A stretch of 47,740 bases of DNA from positions 1 through 47,740 of the forward strand of contig JALUZI010000235.1 in assembly GCA_027012045.1 (NCBI GenBank). The letters run 5' to 3'. Numbering within the stretch: the first letter of the stretch is position 1; each line of letters starts with the position of its first letter. The notes below the pieces were generated by a model. That model saw only the letters and a list, made by a program, of their open reading frames with translations. It was not told the DNA's origin and made no database searches. A program made the translations under genes and the position numbers. The stretch is from Desulfurococcales archaeon. GTDB taxonomy: Archaea > Thermoproteota > Thermoprotei_A > Sulfolobales > Acidilobaceae. Positions 8,317-14,579 of the stretch are shown here, in pieces.

Positions 8317-9018
8317 CTAACTGTTAGACAACTTGTCTTTTAGGAACGTTCTAACCCGGTCCGTTAGACCTGAAGTATGGGCTTCAGCCTCGATTTTCTT
8401 TATGGCCAATGTGACAATATCTTCGATATGCGGGTTGTCACAGTTTATGTGTATCCTCCCGTTTACACCTACTGTTATATCACATCCAGATTCTTCCATG
8501 AGCATGTTGATCATACTCCTCTTCTTACCGATTACCCGGGGGATCCTACTGGGTTTTATCTCTATTACTTTCCCTTTGACTATTTTACCGAATTTCTCGC
8601 TTCCTTTGAGGGTTATGAACGGACTTCTAAACCTGTCGAAGGAGCTTATCTTACCTATAACATAGTCTCCCTCGACCAGGTAGAGTGACAGTGACTCGCT
8701 TGCAGGGTTGAACGGCCTATTTAGAAACTCTTGGGCAGTTAACACCGCGTTGTACGGCGCGTTTATATCTATGGTCCAATACGATAAGCCTACGTTCACA
8801 ACTATTCCTATGACTATATCACCGGGCTTTGGGATGTAAACGTTTTCTAGTGGTATGTATATTTTCTTTTCTTCAGTAACTTCCAGTACCCCGGGTAGAG
8901 CAGCATATACCTCGTCTCCCAGCTTGTATGTAGCATAGTTCCTACCTAATCCCCTGACTTCAAGGTTCGGCCCGTCAAGCTTGTCTCCTGGTAGAACTAT
9001 TATCTTTTCCTCAGCCAT
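8317..9018 (-). CDS. rrp4: Exosome RNA-binding cap subunit Rrp4
   Basis: Protein of 233 residues that caps the Rrp41/Rrp42 ring and feeds RNA into it. The N-terminal domain contains VLPGD; an S1 domain follows (GDIVIGIVVNVGLSYWTIDIN); and a KH domain has the core IPRVIGKKRSMINMLMEESG. The order N-terminal, S1, KH is that of Rrp4 and not Csl4, which has a zinc ribbon instead. The ATG is preceded by GGTGG and lies four bases after the SDO1 stop. Confidence 0.96.
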   Translation of the reverse strand: MAEEKIIVLPGDKLDGPNLEVRGLGRNYATYKLGDEVYAALPGVLEVTEEKKIYIPLENVYIPKPGDIVIGIVVNVGLSYWTIDINAPYNAVLTAQEFLNRPFNPASESLSLYLVEGDYVIGKISSFDRFRSPFITLKGSEKFGKIVKGKVIEIKPSRIPRVIGKKRSMINMLMEESGCDITVGVNGRIHINCDNPHIEDIVTLAIKKIEAEAHTSGLTDRVRTFLKDKLSNS

Positions 9019-9022
9019 TTTC

Positions 9023-9721
9023 TCAGTCCACCACTTTTATCTGAACTTGTGCTCTGCCTTTAGTTAATCTGTTTACCTCGTTAATAACATCATTCTGTGC
9101 ACCTGCAGGTATCTCTATCTCTGCAACAAGGCTACCATCGTTCCTCCAGTCAGTCTTCTTTAACTCGCCCAATCTGCTTAGCTCGCTGTAAGCCCTACCC
9201 GAGAATTCTGGGGGGATGACTACTCTAATTATGGCTCTAGCGAGCTTTATTGGTATAACCCTGGCTATACGTTTGACAGCCTCTACCGCCTGGGCCTCTG
9301 CCGATTTATTTAGGTCAACACTTATGCGGAGTTCGTCAAACAGGTTTTCTATTCTTTTAACCGGTATAGGCAGCTTCGTCTTGGGGTCGACGGCGTTTTT
9401 AGCTATGTAGTTAATGATCTGTCGTTTCTTGGCCTCTAACAATTGTCTCCGCTGTGCAGCGGTTAGCTGTAACTCTCCTTGCTTGATTATGATATCAGCT
9501 ATTTTCTTTATATCCTCCGTACCAAAGGTTTTCCTTACGGACTCGGGGCTTGCTTTGAGGCCTTTTCTAGCGTCACGGTAGACGGTGTCACTCACTAACA
9601 GGTCGTCCCAGTTAACCTTCTCACCGTTTTTATACTTGAACGCCAGATCCGGATTCACGAGTATCTCGAATCTATGGCCTCCTAATTCTATTTTAGCTAT
9701 AACGTATTCGTGGCTACTCAA
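9023..9721 (-). CDS. sdo1: Ribosome maturation protein SDO1/SBDS
   Basis: Archaeal orthologue of the Shwachman-Bodian-Diamond protein, 232 residues. In eukaryotes it releases eIF6 from new 60S subunits together with an EF-2-like GTPase. The N-terminal domain includes LVSDTVYRDARKGLKAS; the middle helical domain has the run TAAQRRQLLEAKKRQIINYI; the C-terminal ferredoxin-like domain ends QIKVVD. The TTG start follows AGGTGA by six bases. It is the second gene after psmA, with its own likely promoter inside an inverted repeat at 9777-9801. Confidence 0.95.
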   Translation of the reverse strand: MSSHEYVIAKIELGGHRFEILVNPDLAFKYKNGEKVNWDDLLVSDTVYRDARKGLKASPESVRKTFGTEDIKKIADIIIKQGELQLTAAQRRQLLEAKKRQIINYIAKNAVDPKTKLPIPVKRIENLFDELRISVDLNKSAEAQAVEAVKRIARVIPIKLARAIIRVVIPPEFSGRAYSELSRLGELKKTDWRNDGSLVAEIEIPAGAQNDVINEVNRLTKGRAQVQIKVVD

Positions 9722-9776
9722 TGTTTTTCACCTAACCTGGGTAACTCTACGTCATCACATTATTTTGAATCTGTAT

Positions 9777-9801
9777 GGATACCCGATTAAAATGGGTATC
9801 C
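9777..9801. promoter_or_regulatory. Perfect 8-bp inverted repeat around a TATA-like core, upstream of SDO1
   Basis: GGATACCC (9777-9784) and GGGTATCC (9794-9801) are perfect inverted repeats with a nine-base AT-rich spacer. Read on the minus strand the spacer is ATTTTAATC, a plausible TATA element. A start about 25 bases downstream would give a leader of roughly 40 bases before the SDO1 TTG. It could be an operator, or a hairpin ending the psmA transcript. There is no T-run directly after it on the minus strand, which argues against a simple terminator. Confidence 0.45.
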
Positions 9802-9843
9802 TTGAAATTTACGAGGAGAATTGTAGGTTTAACAGAGCTCCGA

Positions 9844-10593
9844 TTAGGAAATGAGCCTCGATAAAATCTCCTTTATCTCTTCCTTACTAAGCTTCCTAAA
9901 CTTGCCTGTTTCAACAAGGGCGATGCCGGCATCAAAATTCTCCTCGGTAAGCTCCTTTATGTTCTCGTTTCTCTGCTGCATCGAGTATATCATGGCTTTG
10001 AAGGCCAACTCGATCGTTTCATCCTTCCCTAGTTCATAGTTGTAATGCTTTTCCAAGTACTCATTGGCGCTCTGAGCCCCCATTCCTATGGCTATCGCTT
10101 GGTAGCCGATATACTGGCCTCCCGGTTCTGTTCTAAGTAGCCTGGGAGTCCCGTCTGGATCCACCCCACCGAATATCATTGAGACACCGAAAGGTCTTAC
10201 TCCACCATATTGTGTGTACTGGTGTTTAACATCTGCAACATGCTTAGTCAGGTATTCAACTGTAATGGGGTCTCCGTAGAGAAGCTTATGCCTTATACTT
10301 ACTAGTCTAGCATAATCGATGAGCACCCTTCCATCCGACCCGAACCCAGCAAATGTGACGCCGATGTGGTCGTCTACGGAGAACACTTTTTCTATGCTGT
10401 CAAGCTCCATAAGCTTAGTAACATACTTCTTCTCTGACAATAGTACAACCGTACCTTTAGTCTTTACTCCGAGGCTGGTCCATCCCTTTCTAACAGCCTC
10501 GAACGCGTATTCAACCTGGTACAGCTTACCCTCCGGTGAGAATATTGTTATTGCCCTATCATAACCCATGGCTTGACCGGGTAGACCTGCCAT
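9844..10593 (-). CDS. psmA: Proteasome alpha subunit
   Basis: Alpha subunit of the 20S proteasome, 249 residues. The alpha-type N-terminal extension is present (GYDRAITIFSPEGKLYQVEYAFEAV), which gates the pore and distinguishes alpha from beta subunits. The Ntn-hydrolase core follows, without an N-terminal catalytic threonine. The ATG at 10593 is preceded by GAGGCGG. It heads the exosome superoperon, with a TATA box at 10637-10648. An inverted repeat separates it from SDO1, so the two may be partly independent in expression. Confidence 0.97.
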   Translation of the reverse strand: MAGLPGQAMGYDRAITIFSPEGKLYQVEYAFEAVRKGWTSLGVKTKGTVVLLSEKKYVTKLMELDSIEKVFSVDDHIGVTFAGFGSDGRVLIDYARLVSIRHKLLYGDPITVEYLTKHVADVKHQYTQYGGVRPFGVSMIFGGVDPDGTPRLLRTEPGGQYIGYQAIAIGMGAQSANEYLEKHYNYELGKDETIELAFKAMIYSMQQRNENIKELTEENFDAGIALVETGKFRKLSKEEIKEILSRLIS

Positions 10594-10636
10594 CTTTACC
10601 GCCTCACTAACCCCATGATTAGGCTTAGAAATAATG

Positions 10637-10648
10637 TTTTATTAAACG
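10637..10648. promoter_or_regulatory. TATA element, probably used in both directions
   Basis: TTTTATTAAACG on the plus strand (CGTTTAATAAAA on the minus). On the minus strand it lies about 45-55 bases upstream of the psmA start codon. On the plus strand a start about 25 bases downstream would fall near 10662-10667, right at the C box of the first candidate sRNA. Confidence 0.45.
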
Positions 10649-10659
10649 TATTGTTCTAA

Positions 10660-10724
10660 CTATGATGGGCCAATGAGGAATAGTCCGACTAATGAACGAT
10701 GATTACTCTTCTCTCAGCTGAGGC
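10660..10724 (+). ncRNA. Candidate C/D box sRNA 1
   Basis: This intergenic stretch has the box order of an archaeal C/D guide RNA. The C-like box is ATGATGG (10662-10668); a D'-like box is CCGA (10685-10688); a C'-like box is ACGATGA (10696-10702); and the D box is CTGA (10718-10721). The spacing gives a 16-base and a 15-base guide region. A TATA element 20-25 bases upstream (10637-10648) would start transcription at the C box. Boxes C, D' and C' each differ from consensus by one base, and I could not search for rRNA or tRNA complementarity. Confidence 0.4.
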
Positions 10725-10754
10725 CCTAGCATACTTAATCACCATAAGCTAGGG
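10724..10754. repeat. Inverted repeat between the two candidate sRNAs
   Basis: CCCTAGC (10724-10730) and GCTAGGG (10748-10754) form a perfect 7-bp stem, extendable by two G-U pairs, with a 17-base loop. It directly follows the D box of candidate sRNA 1 and precedes the TATA box of candidate sRNA 2. It could be a processing or termination hairpin. Confidence 0.4.
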
Positions 10755-10759
10755 TTGCG

Positions 10760-10772
10760 GTTAAATTTAATA
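10760..10772 (+). promoter_or_regulatory. TATA box upstream of candidate sRNA 2 and pop5
   Basis: GTTAAATTTAATA is a strong crenarchaeal TATA-type sequence. A start site about 25 bases downstream falls near 10791, four to five bases before the C-like box of candidate sRNA 2 and about 65 bases before the pop5 start. Confidence 0.5.
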
Positions 10773-10792
10773 CAACTACCTAATTATGGTTT

Positions 10793-10854
10793 ATCGGATG
10801 AAGACGTCGCTCCAGAGAGAGCGCTGCGATGACCGACTCACGACGAGCTGACGC
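10793..10854 (+). ncRNA. Candidate C/D box sRNA 2, in the pop5 leader
   Basis: The C-like box is GGATGAA (10796-10802), the C' box GCGATGA (10826-10832) and the D box CTGA (10848-10851). The C'-D guide region is 15 bases, the same length as in candidate 1. The D' box is the weakest element: only CTGC directly before C'. The promoter at 10760-10772 places the transcript start just before the C box. The D box ends seven bases before the pop5 ATG, so the RNA may be processed from, or simply be, the pop5 leader. Confidence 0.35.
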
Positions 10855-10857
10855 ATC

Positions 10858-11319
10858 ATGGATAAATGCGCTATGCTGTGTTACATGGAGGCAATAGCGG
10901 TTGCGGCGCTCTTTGCCCTTCTTTATTATATTATAAGGAGAATTCCCACATTAAACCTCGACGGGTGCACTGCCGAGTCGTTTAGCGTTATTAAGAAGCT
11001 TGCAAGTAAGCCTAGGAGAAGATACATTGTTTTGGAGGCTGTTGGTTTCAAAGATGAATTGAAATCACGTAGAAGCGCCGTTAAATGGTTGGAGACCAGT
11101 TTAAAGGGTATTATCGGTGAAATAGGACTCGTCAACCTAGGCTTAACCATAATTGACTATAACCCGAAGAATCAGAGGTTTATCATAAGGGTCTACCACA
11201 CAAGGGTTAATAGTTTCATGGGAGCGGTGGGCATCCATAATAACAGGAGTGATGTTAAACTTTCGGTTCTCAGTGTTACAGGTAGCATAAGGAAGGCGAG
11301 GAATTACCTTAGATCTTAA
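10858..11319 (+). CDS. rnp2: RNase P protein Pop5 (component 2) with hydrophobic N terminus
   Basis: Protein subunit of RNase P, which with Rpp30 supports the catalytic RNA in removing tRNA 5' leaders. The Pop5 core starts near residue 53 with RRRYIVLEAVG and continues through VKWLETSLKGIIGEIGL and FIIRVYHTRVNSFMGAVG to VLSVTGSIRKARNYL. This is the usual ferredoxin-like pattern. The first 50 residues are unusual: residues 10-27 are strongly hydrophobic (AIAVAALFALLYYII) and could form a membrane helix. The ATG at 10858 is the first start; ATG 10885 is an alternative that keeps the hydrophobic segment. The gene is divergent from psmA and convergent with ychF. Confidence 0.85.
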   Translation: MDKCAMLCYMEAIAVAALFALLYYIIRRIPTLNLDGCTAESFSVIKKLASKPRRRYIVLEAVGFKDELKSRRSAVKWLETSLKGIIGEIGLVNLGLTIIDYNPKNQRFIIRVYHTRVNSFMGAVGIHNNRSDVKLSVLSVTGSIRKARNYLRS

Positions 11320-11331
11320 GTTGACGGTGGT

Positions 11332-12558
11332 TTAAAGAGTTGAGACTATCTTGATCACATCATCATCTTCCAACACGTAGTTCTCACCTATCCTCTGCTT
11401 TGTCTTTGCATTTACAGCATATAGGAATCCCCTACCTAGATCAGTATGTATCATGTAGGCCAGTTCCCTAGCTGTAGTCCCCTTGGGTACTAGGTATGCG
11501 TCCGGAAGAATTCTTCCATCTTTGTCTGTGTAATGTGTAGCATCTTCAACAGGATAAACAGTTATCATGTTCAAGACTTTGAACACTGCTGTGTTTAAGG
11601 CTTCTTGAACTCCTGTTGAACCCCATTTTCCGAGCACATTCTTCTTTATAGATTCGAGGGCTTCCCGTTGTTTCGTGTTTAAGTCTCCTATCACCGTGAA
11701 GGTCGAGTCGCCTGGAATGTATCTTATCAATCCTTTCTTAGCGGCGTGCCTCAAAGCTAGCTCTGCTACACTACTGGTTGGTATAACAGGTATCTCTGGG
11801 AACTTTTCTTTTAGACGCTTAATATTCTCCTCCGCGGAGGGACGGTCTGATTTATTAGCAACTATAACAATGGGCTTGGACTTTCTCCTGAGAACCTTTA
11901 CGAATTCAAGTAAATCTTCGTCACTCCAAGTTGTGAGCTTAGAGGGTGTTTTACCTATCTCCTCGAATGCCTGAATTACATGTTCCTTTTTTATGCTGAA
12001 CCCAGAGAATCTCTGCGCAATAATAGAATACTTGTCCGTATACGAGCCTGTGTCTAGAGTACGTGCGAACCTGCTCCAGTCTTTCTTTACATTATTAAAT
12101 ATCCACATGTCTATTTCATTGAGTATGAGTTCCACTTCCTTTATCGGGTCGAAACTACCTGGTTTAACCGGGACGCCGTCCTCCGATGTGGACCCACTTG
12201 CATCTACCACTAAGAGGATCGCGTCAGCCTGTCTTATATCGTCGAGAAACTTGTTGCCGAGTCCTCTTCCCAGATGAGCACCTGGTACTAGTCCTGCTAT
12301 GTCCATCAGTTTAACTGGAATAAACCTATTCCCCTCTATACAGATTGAGTTTCTCGGGGTGCATTTGGGTAAGCCTAATTTGGTGTGGACGCATTTTTTC
12401 CTTACATAACTAATTCCTATGTTTGGTTCAATAGTAGTGAAGGGCCTGTTCTCCATTTCGACAGACGTTTCTGTGGCCGCGGAGAAGAACGTTGATTTGC
12501 CCACGTTCGTCTTTCCGACAACGCCGAGAAGTATCTCCCTAGGAGGCATAGCCACCAC
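11332..12558 (-). CDS. ychF: Archaeal YchF/Obg-like GTPase with TGS domain
   Basis: Translation-associated NTPase of 408 residues. The G1 loop is GVVGKTNVGKST; the G3 region is DIAGLVPGAHLGRGLGN; the G4 motif is NKSD. The helical insertion typical of the family lies between them, and a C-terminal TGS domain ends VLEDDDVIKIVS. Bacterial and human relatives bind ribosomes and often prefer ATP. Starts at GTG 12558, GTG 12555 or ATG 12549 are all possible. Upstream is a palindrome overlapping a TATA box (12582-12600). Confidence 0.92.
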   Translation of the reverse strand: MVAMPPREILLGVVGKTNVGKSTFFSAATETSVEMENRPFTTIEPNIGISYVRKKCVHTKLGLPKCTPRNSICIEGNRFIPVKLMDIAGLVPGAHLGRGLGNKFLDDIRQADAILLVVDASGSTSEDGVPVKPGSFDPIKEVELILNEIDMWIFNNVKKDWSRFARTLDTGSYTDKYSIIAQRFSGFSIKKEHVIQAFEEIGKTPSKLTTWSDEDLLEFVKVLRRKSKPIVIVANKSDRPSAEENIKRLKEKFPEIPVIPTSSVAELALRHAAKKGLIRYIPGDSTFTVIGDLNTKQREALESIKKNVLGKWGSTGVQEALNTAVFKVLNMITVYPVEDATHYTDKDGRILPDAYLVPKGTTARELAYMIHTDLGRGFLYAVNAKTKQRIGENYVLEDDDVIKIVSTL

Positions 12559-12581
12559 AACCCTTTTTTCTTGACAGGTTG

Positions 12582-12600
12582 AAAGCCGGCTTTAATTAGT
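12582..12600 (-). promoter_or_regulatory. TATA box with overlapping 12-bp palindrome, ychF promoter
   Basis: On the minus strand CTAATTAAAG is a TATA-like element. The perfect palindrome AAAGCCGGCTTT (12582-12593) overlaps its downstream edge, so a dimeric protein bound here would block TBP/TFB or the polymerase. The start would lie near 12570, with a short leader. Confidence 0.45.
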
Positions 12601-12644
12601 TTGCACTGTGAATATGGGTGGCTTACCACTATCTTTGAGAGAAA

Positions 12645-12656
12645 ACTATTATATCC
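12645..12656 (+). promoter_or_regulatory. Possible TATA box of L15e
   Basis: ACTATTATATCC lies about 50-60 bases upstream of the L15e ATG. The start would fall near 12677, before the GGTGGGAG ribosome binding site at 12692-12699. Confidence 0.35.
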
Positions 12657-12704
12657 TCAAGTTAGTATTACATTCTGATTCAGCGTGGATATGGTGGGAG
12701 AGTA

Positions 12705-13382
12705 ATGGCGAAGTCGATGTACCACTATATAGCAGCGACCTGGAAGAAACCGTATGACGGCGTCCATGGTGCATATATGAAGCAACTACTTATCAAGTGG
12801 AGAAGGCAGCCTAGTATAGTCAGAGTTGAGAAGCCTCTAAGAATTGATAGGGCCAGACAGCTTGGTTACAAAGCTAAACAGGGAGTGATTGTCGTTAGGG
12901 TAAGGGTCAGAAAGGGAGGTCTGAGAAAGCAGAGGCCTAACAAGGGTAGGAGACCGAAAAGAATGGGTGTCTACGGTTTCGCCCCGGCGAAGAGTATAAG
13001 GCTCATAGCTGAGGAACGCGCACAGAGGAAATATCCTAACATGATAGTGCTGAACAGCTATTATGTCGGAGAGGACGGGAGGTACAAGTGGTACGAGGTC
13101 ATCTTAGTAGACCCTAATCACCCGTCTATAAAGAGGGACCCCGAACTTAAATGGGTAGCTACAGGAAAACACAAAGGGAGACCGTTCAGGGGATTGACTA
13201 GCGCTGGCAAAAAGATGAGGGGACTCCGTAAGAGCAGAGGCCTCAAGAATACAACTAAACAGAAATGGAAGAAGAAAGCCAAGGAGAGGAAACTTAAGAA
13301 GAGGCATGAAGCCAGCAGAGGAGCCAGGCTCATAGTCCCAGACGAGATAAGATACAAGATACACAAAGGAGACTTACAATAG
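12705..13382 (+). CDS. rpl15e: 50S ribosomal protein L15e
   Basis: Highly basic ribosomal protein of 225 residues. The N terminus, AKSMYHYIAATWKKP, and the segments RIDRARQLGYKAKQG, RKGGLRKQRPNKGRRPKRMG and NSYYVGEDGRYKWYEVI are classic L15e. The C-terminal tail is lysine-rich and ends RYKIHKGDLQ, somewhat longer than in many archaea. The ATG follows GGTGGGAG. The gene heads a plus-strand group with the predicted exosome-associated protein and Rpp30, and a hairpin follows it. Confidence 0.97.
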   Translation: MAKSMYHYIAATWKKPYDGVHGAYMKQLLIKWRRQPSIVRVEKPLRIDRARQLGYKAKQGVIVVRVRVRKGGLRKQRPNKGRRPKRMGVYGFAPAKSIRLIAEERAQRKYPNMIVLNSYYVGEDGRYKWYEVILVDPNHPSIKRDPELKWVATGKHKGRPFRGLTSAGKKMRGLRKSRGLKNTTKQKWKKKAKERKLKKRHEASRGARLIVPDEIRYKIHKGDLQ

Positions 13383-13407
13383 TCTCCTTGCCCCCACTTT
13401 ACACTAT

Positions 13408-13430
13408 AAAACCTACTAAACCAGGTTTTT
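13408..13430 (+). terminator. Possible hairpin terminator after L15e
   Basis: AAAACCT (13408-13414) pairs with AGGTTTT (13423-13429) around an eight-base loop. The stem ends in a run of five T. It lies 26 bases after the L15e stop. The stem is AT-rich and weak at high temperature, so the T-run may matter more. Confidence 0.35.
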
Positions 13431-13439
13431 GCATAATAG

Positions 13440-13453
13440 AATAGATAAAAAGC
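13440..13453 (+). promoter_or_regulatory. Possible TATA box upstream of the COG1325-like gene
   Basis: AATAGATAAAAAGC lies about 40-50 bases upstream of the ATG at 13489 and just after the L15e hairpin, suggesting a separate transcript for the exosome-associated gene and Rpp30. Confidence 0.3.
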
Positions 13454-13488
13454 TAACCTGTTAGACCTATATCTCCTGTGAGACCGCG

Positions 13489-13962
13489 ATGACCAAAGCC
13501 AAGAATAAGCGTTTTCTCAGGGAAGTCATTATTTCTACAATAATGCATTCTACAGAGGACGAAGATAAAGTTAGAAAAGCTATGCTTCACGTGGTTCCTG
13601 AGAGTTTAAGAGAGAAAGTTATAGATAAAATCTCCATTGCCGCATCACGAGGCTTCCATGGGAACGAGATAAGGTTCCTTCAACTCTTAATAAGGGGGAA
13701 AGAAGCAGAGGAAGTGTTTGCACGAATACTATGCAACCTGGACGATACTAACAGGGCTATACTGTCTGACACACTGGATGAAAGAATTGATGGTTCAGGC
13801 AACCTGTACCTTAGGCTGGGTAAGCAAGAAGCATATCTTGGAAAACTGGTATTATTAGATGGCGATGATTCCCTCAGAATAGTGTTCAAGCCTAAATACA
13901 ATGAAAAAGGATTCTGGCCACGCTATATAAAGTCGATATTTGAGGAGAGATGCAGGAGTTGA
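13489..13962 (+). CDS. Predicted exosome-associated RNA-binding protein (COG1325-like)
   Basis: Protein of 157 residues matching the archaeal family often annotated as a predicted exosome subunit. Seen are an N-terminal alpha/beta segment beginning KRFLREVIISTIMHSTEDEDKV and a middle helix containing RFLQLLIRGKEAEEVFARI. Then come beta segments such as LYLRLGKQEAYLGKLVL and LRIVFKPKY. It sits between L15e and Rpp30, the conserved location of this family. The fold resembles an L5-like RNA-binding domain; a direct role in the exosome is not established. It overlaps the Rpp30 gene by 13 bases. Confidence 0.7.
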   Translation: MTKAKNKRFLREVIISTIMHSTEDEDKVRKAMLHVVPESLREKVIDKISIAASRGFHGNEIRFLQLLIRGKEAEEVFARILCNLDDTNRAILSDTLDERIDGSGNLYLRLGKQEAYLGKLVLLDGDDSLRIVFKPKYNEKGFWPRYIKSIFEERCRS

Positions 13963-14579
13963 TTACCTATATAGACTTATCTATAAGACCAGAGAACTGT
14001 GACGTATTAAAGGCTATTGCAGAAAAAGCGTCTAACTTAGGGTTTAAAGGCATCGGCGTACCTGTCAATGTAGCCGATTGTAACGAAAGGTATCCTATCC
14101 CCCTTATACCGAGGATCGATGTTGAATACAGGAATCTCAGGGGTCTCCGTGAACAAGTAGGAAGTAGAAAAGTGTTAGTAGTTATAGAGGTCTCTGGGCT
14201 AAACGATCTTAGGAAAGCACCCTTGAGCAAAGCAGGCAGTGTTATAAGGATAAAACCAGATCTCGCTAAGTATATAGATAAGTCTCAAGCGAGGCTTTTA
14301 GCTGGGTCGGGGAAAATATTGGAACTCTCCTTGAAAGATTTTACGAAAAACAAGAATAACATGTATAAGTTCGCTATAGCTGTTAGGAGGATGCATGCCT
14401 ATGACATACCATACGCATTAGTATCCGATGCCCAAAATGAATATGAACTATGGCATCCGAGGATGATTATAGGGTTGCTCGAACTAATCGGTATTCCCCA
14501 GCCTTACAACTCAGCCTCCATAACAACATACCCTTTAAGGGTTTCTAAACGATTTATTTTGAAAGTCGAGGAAAGCTAG
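13950..14579 (+). CDS. rnp3: RNase P protein Rpp30 (component 3)
   Basis: TIM-barrel-like RNase P subunit of 209 residues that pairs with Pop5. The N terminus has the conserved YIDLSIRPEN; a glycine-valine strand is GFKGIGVPVN; the conserved end of the barrel has IPYALVSDAQNEYELWHPR followed by a small helix. Most archaeal Rpp30 proteins are of similar length. The start overlaps the upstream gene by 13 bases. The last 45 bases lie antisense to the end of the radical SAM gene, so both convergent transcripts run through each other. Confidence 0.88.
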   Translation: MQELITYIDLSIRPENCDVLKAIAEKASNLGFKGIGVPVNVADCNERYPIPLIPRIDVEYRNLRGLREQVGSRKVLVVIEVSGLNDLRKAPLSKAGSVIRIKPDLAKYIDKSQARLLAGSGKILELSLKDFTKNKNNMYKFAIAVRRMHAYDIPYALVSDAQNEYELWHPRMIIGLLELIGIPQPYNSASITTYPLRVSKRFILKVEES

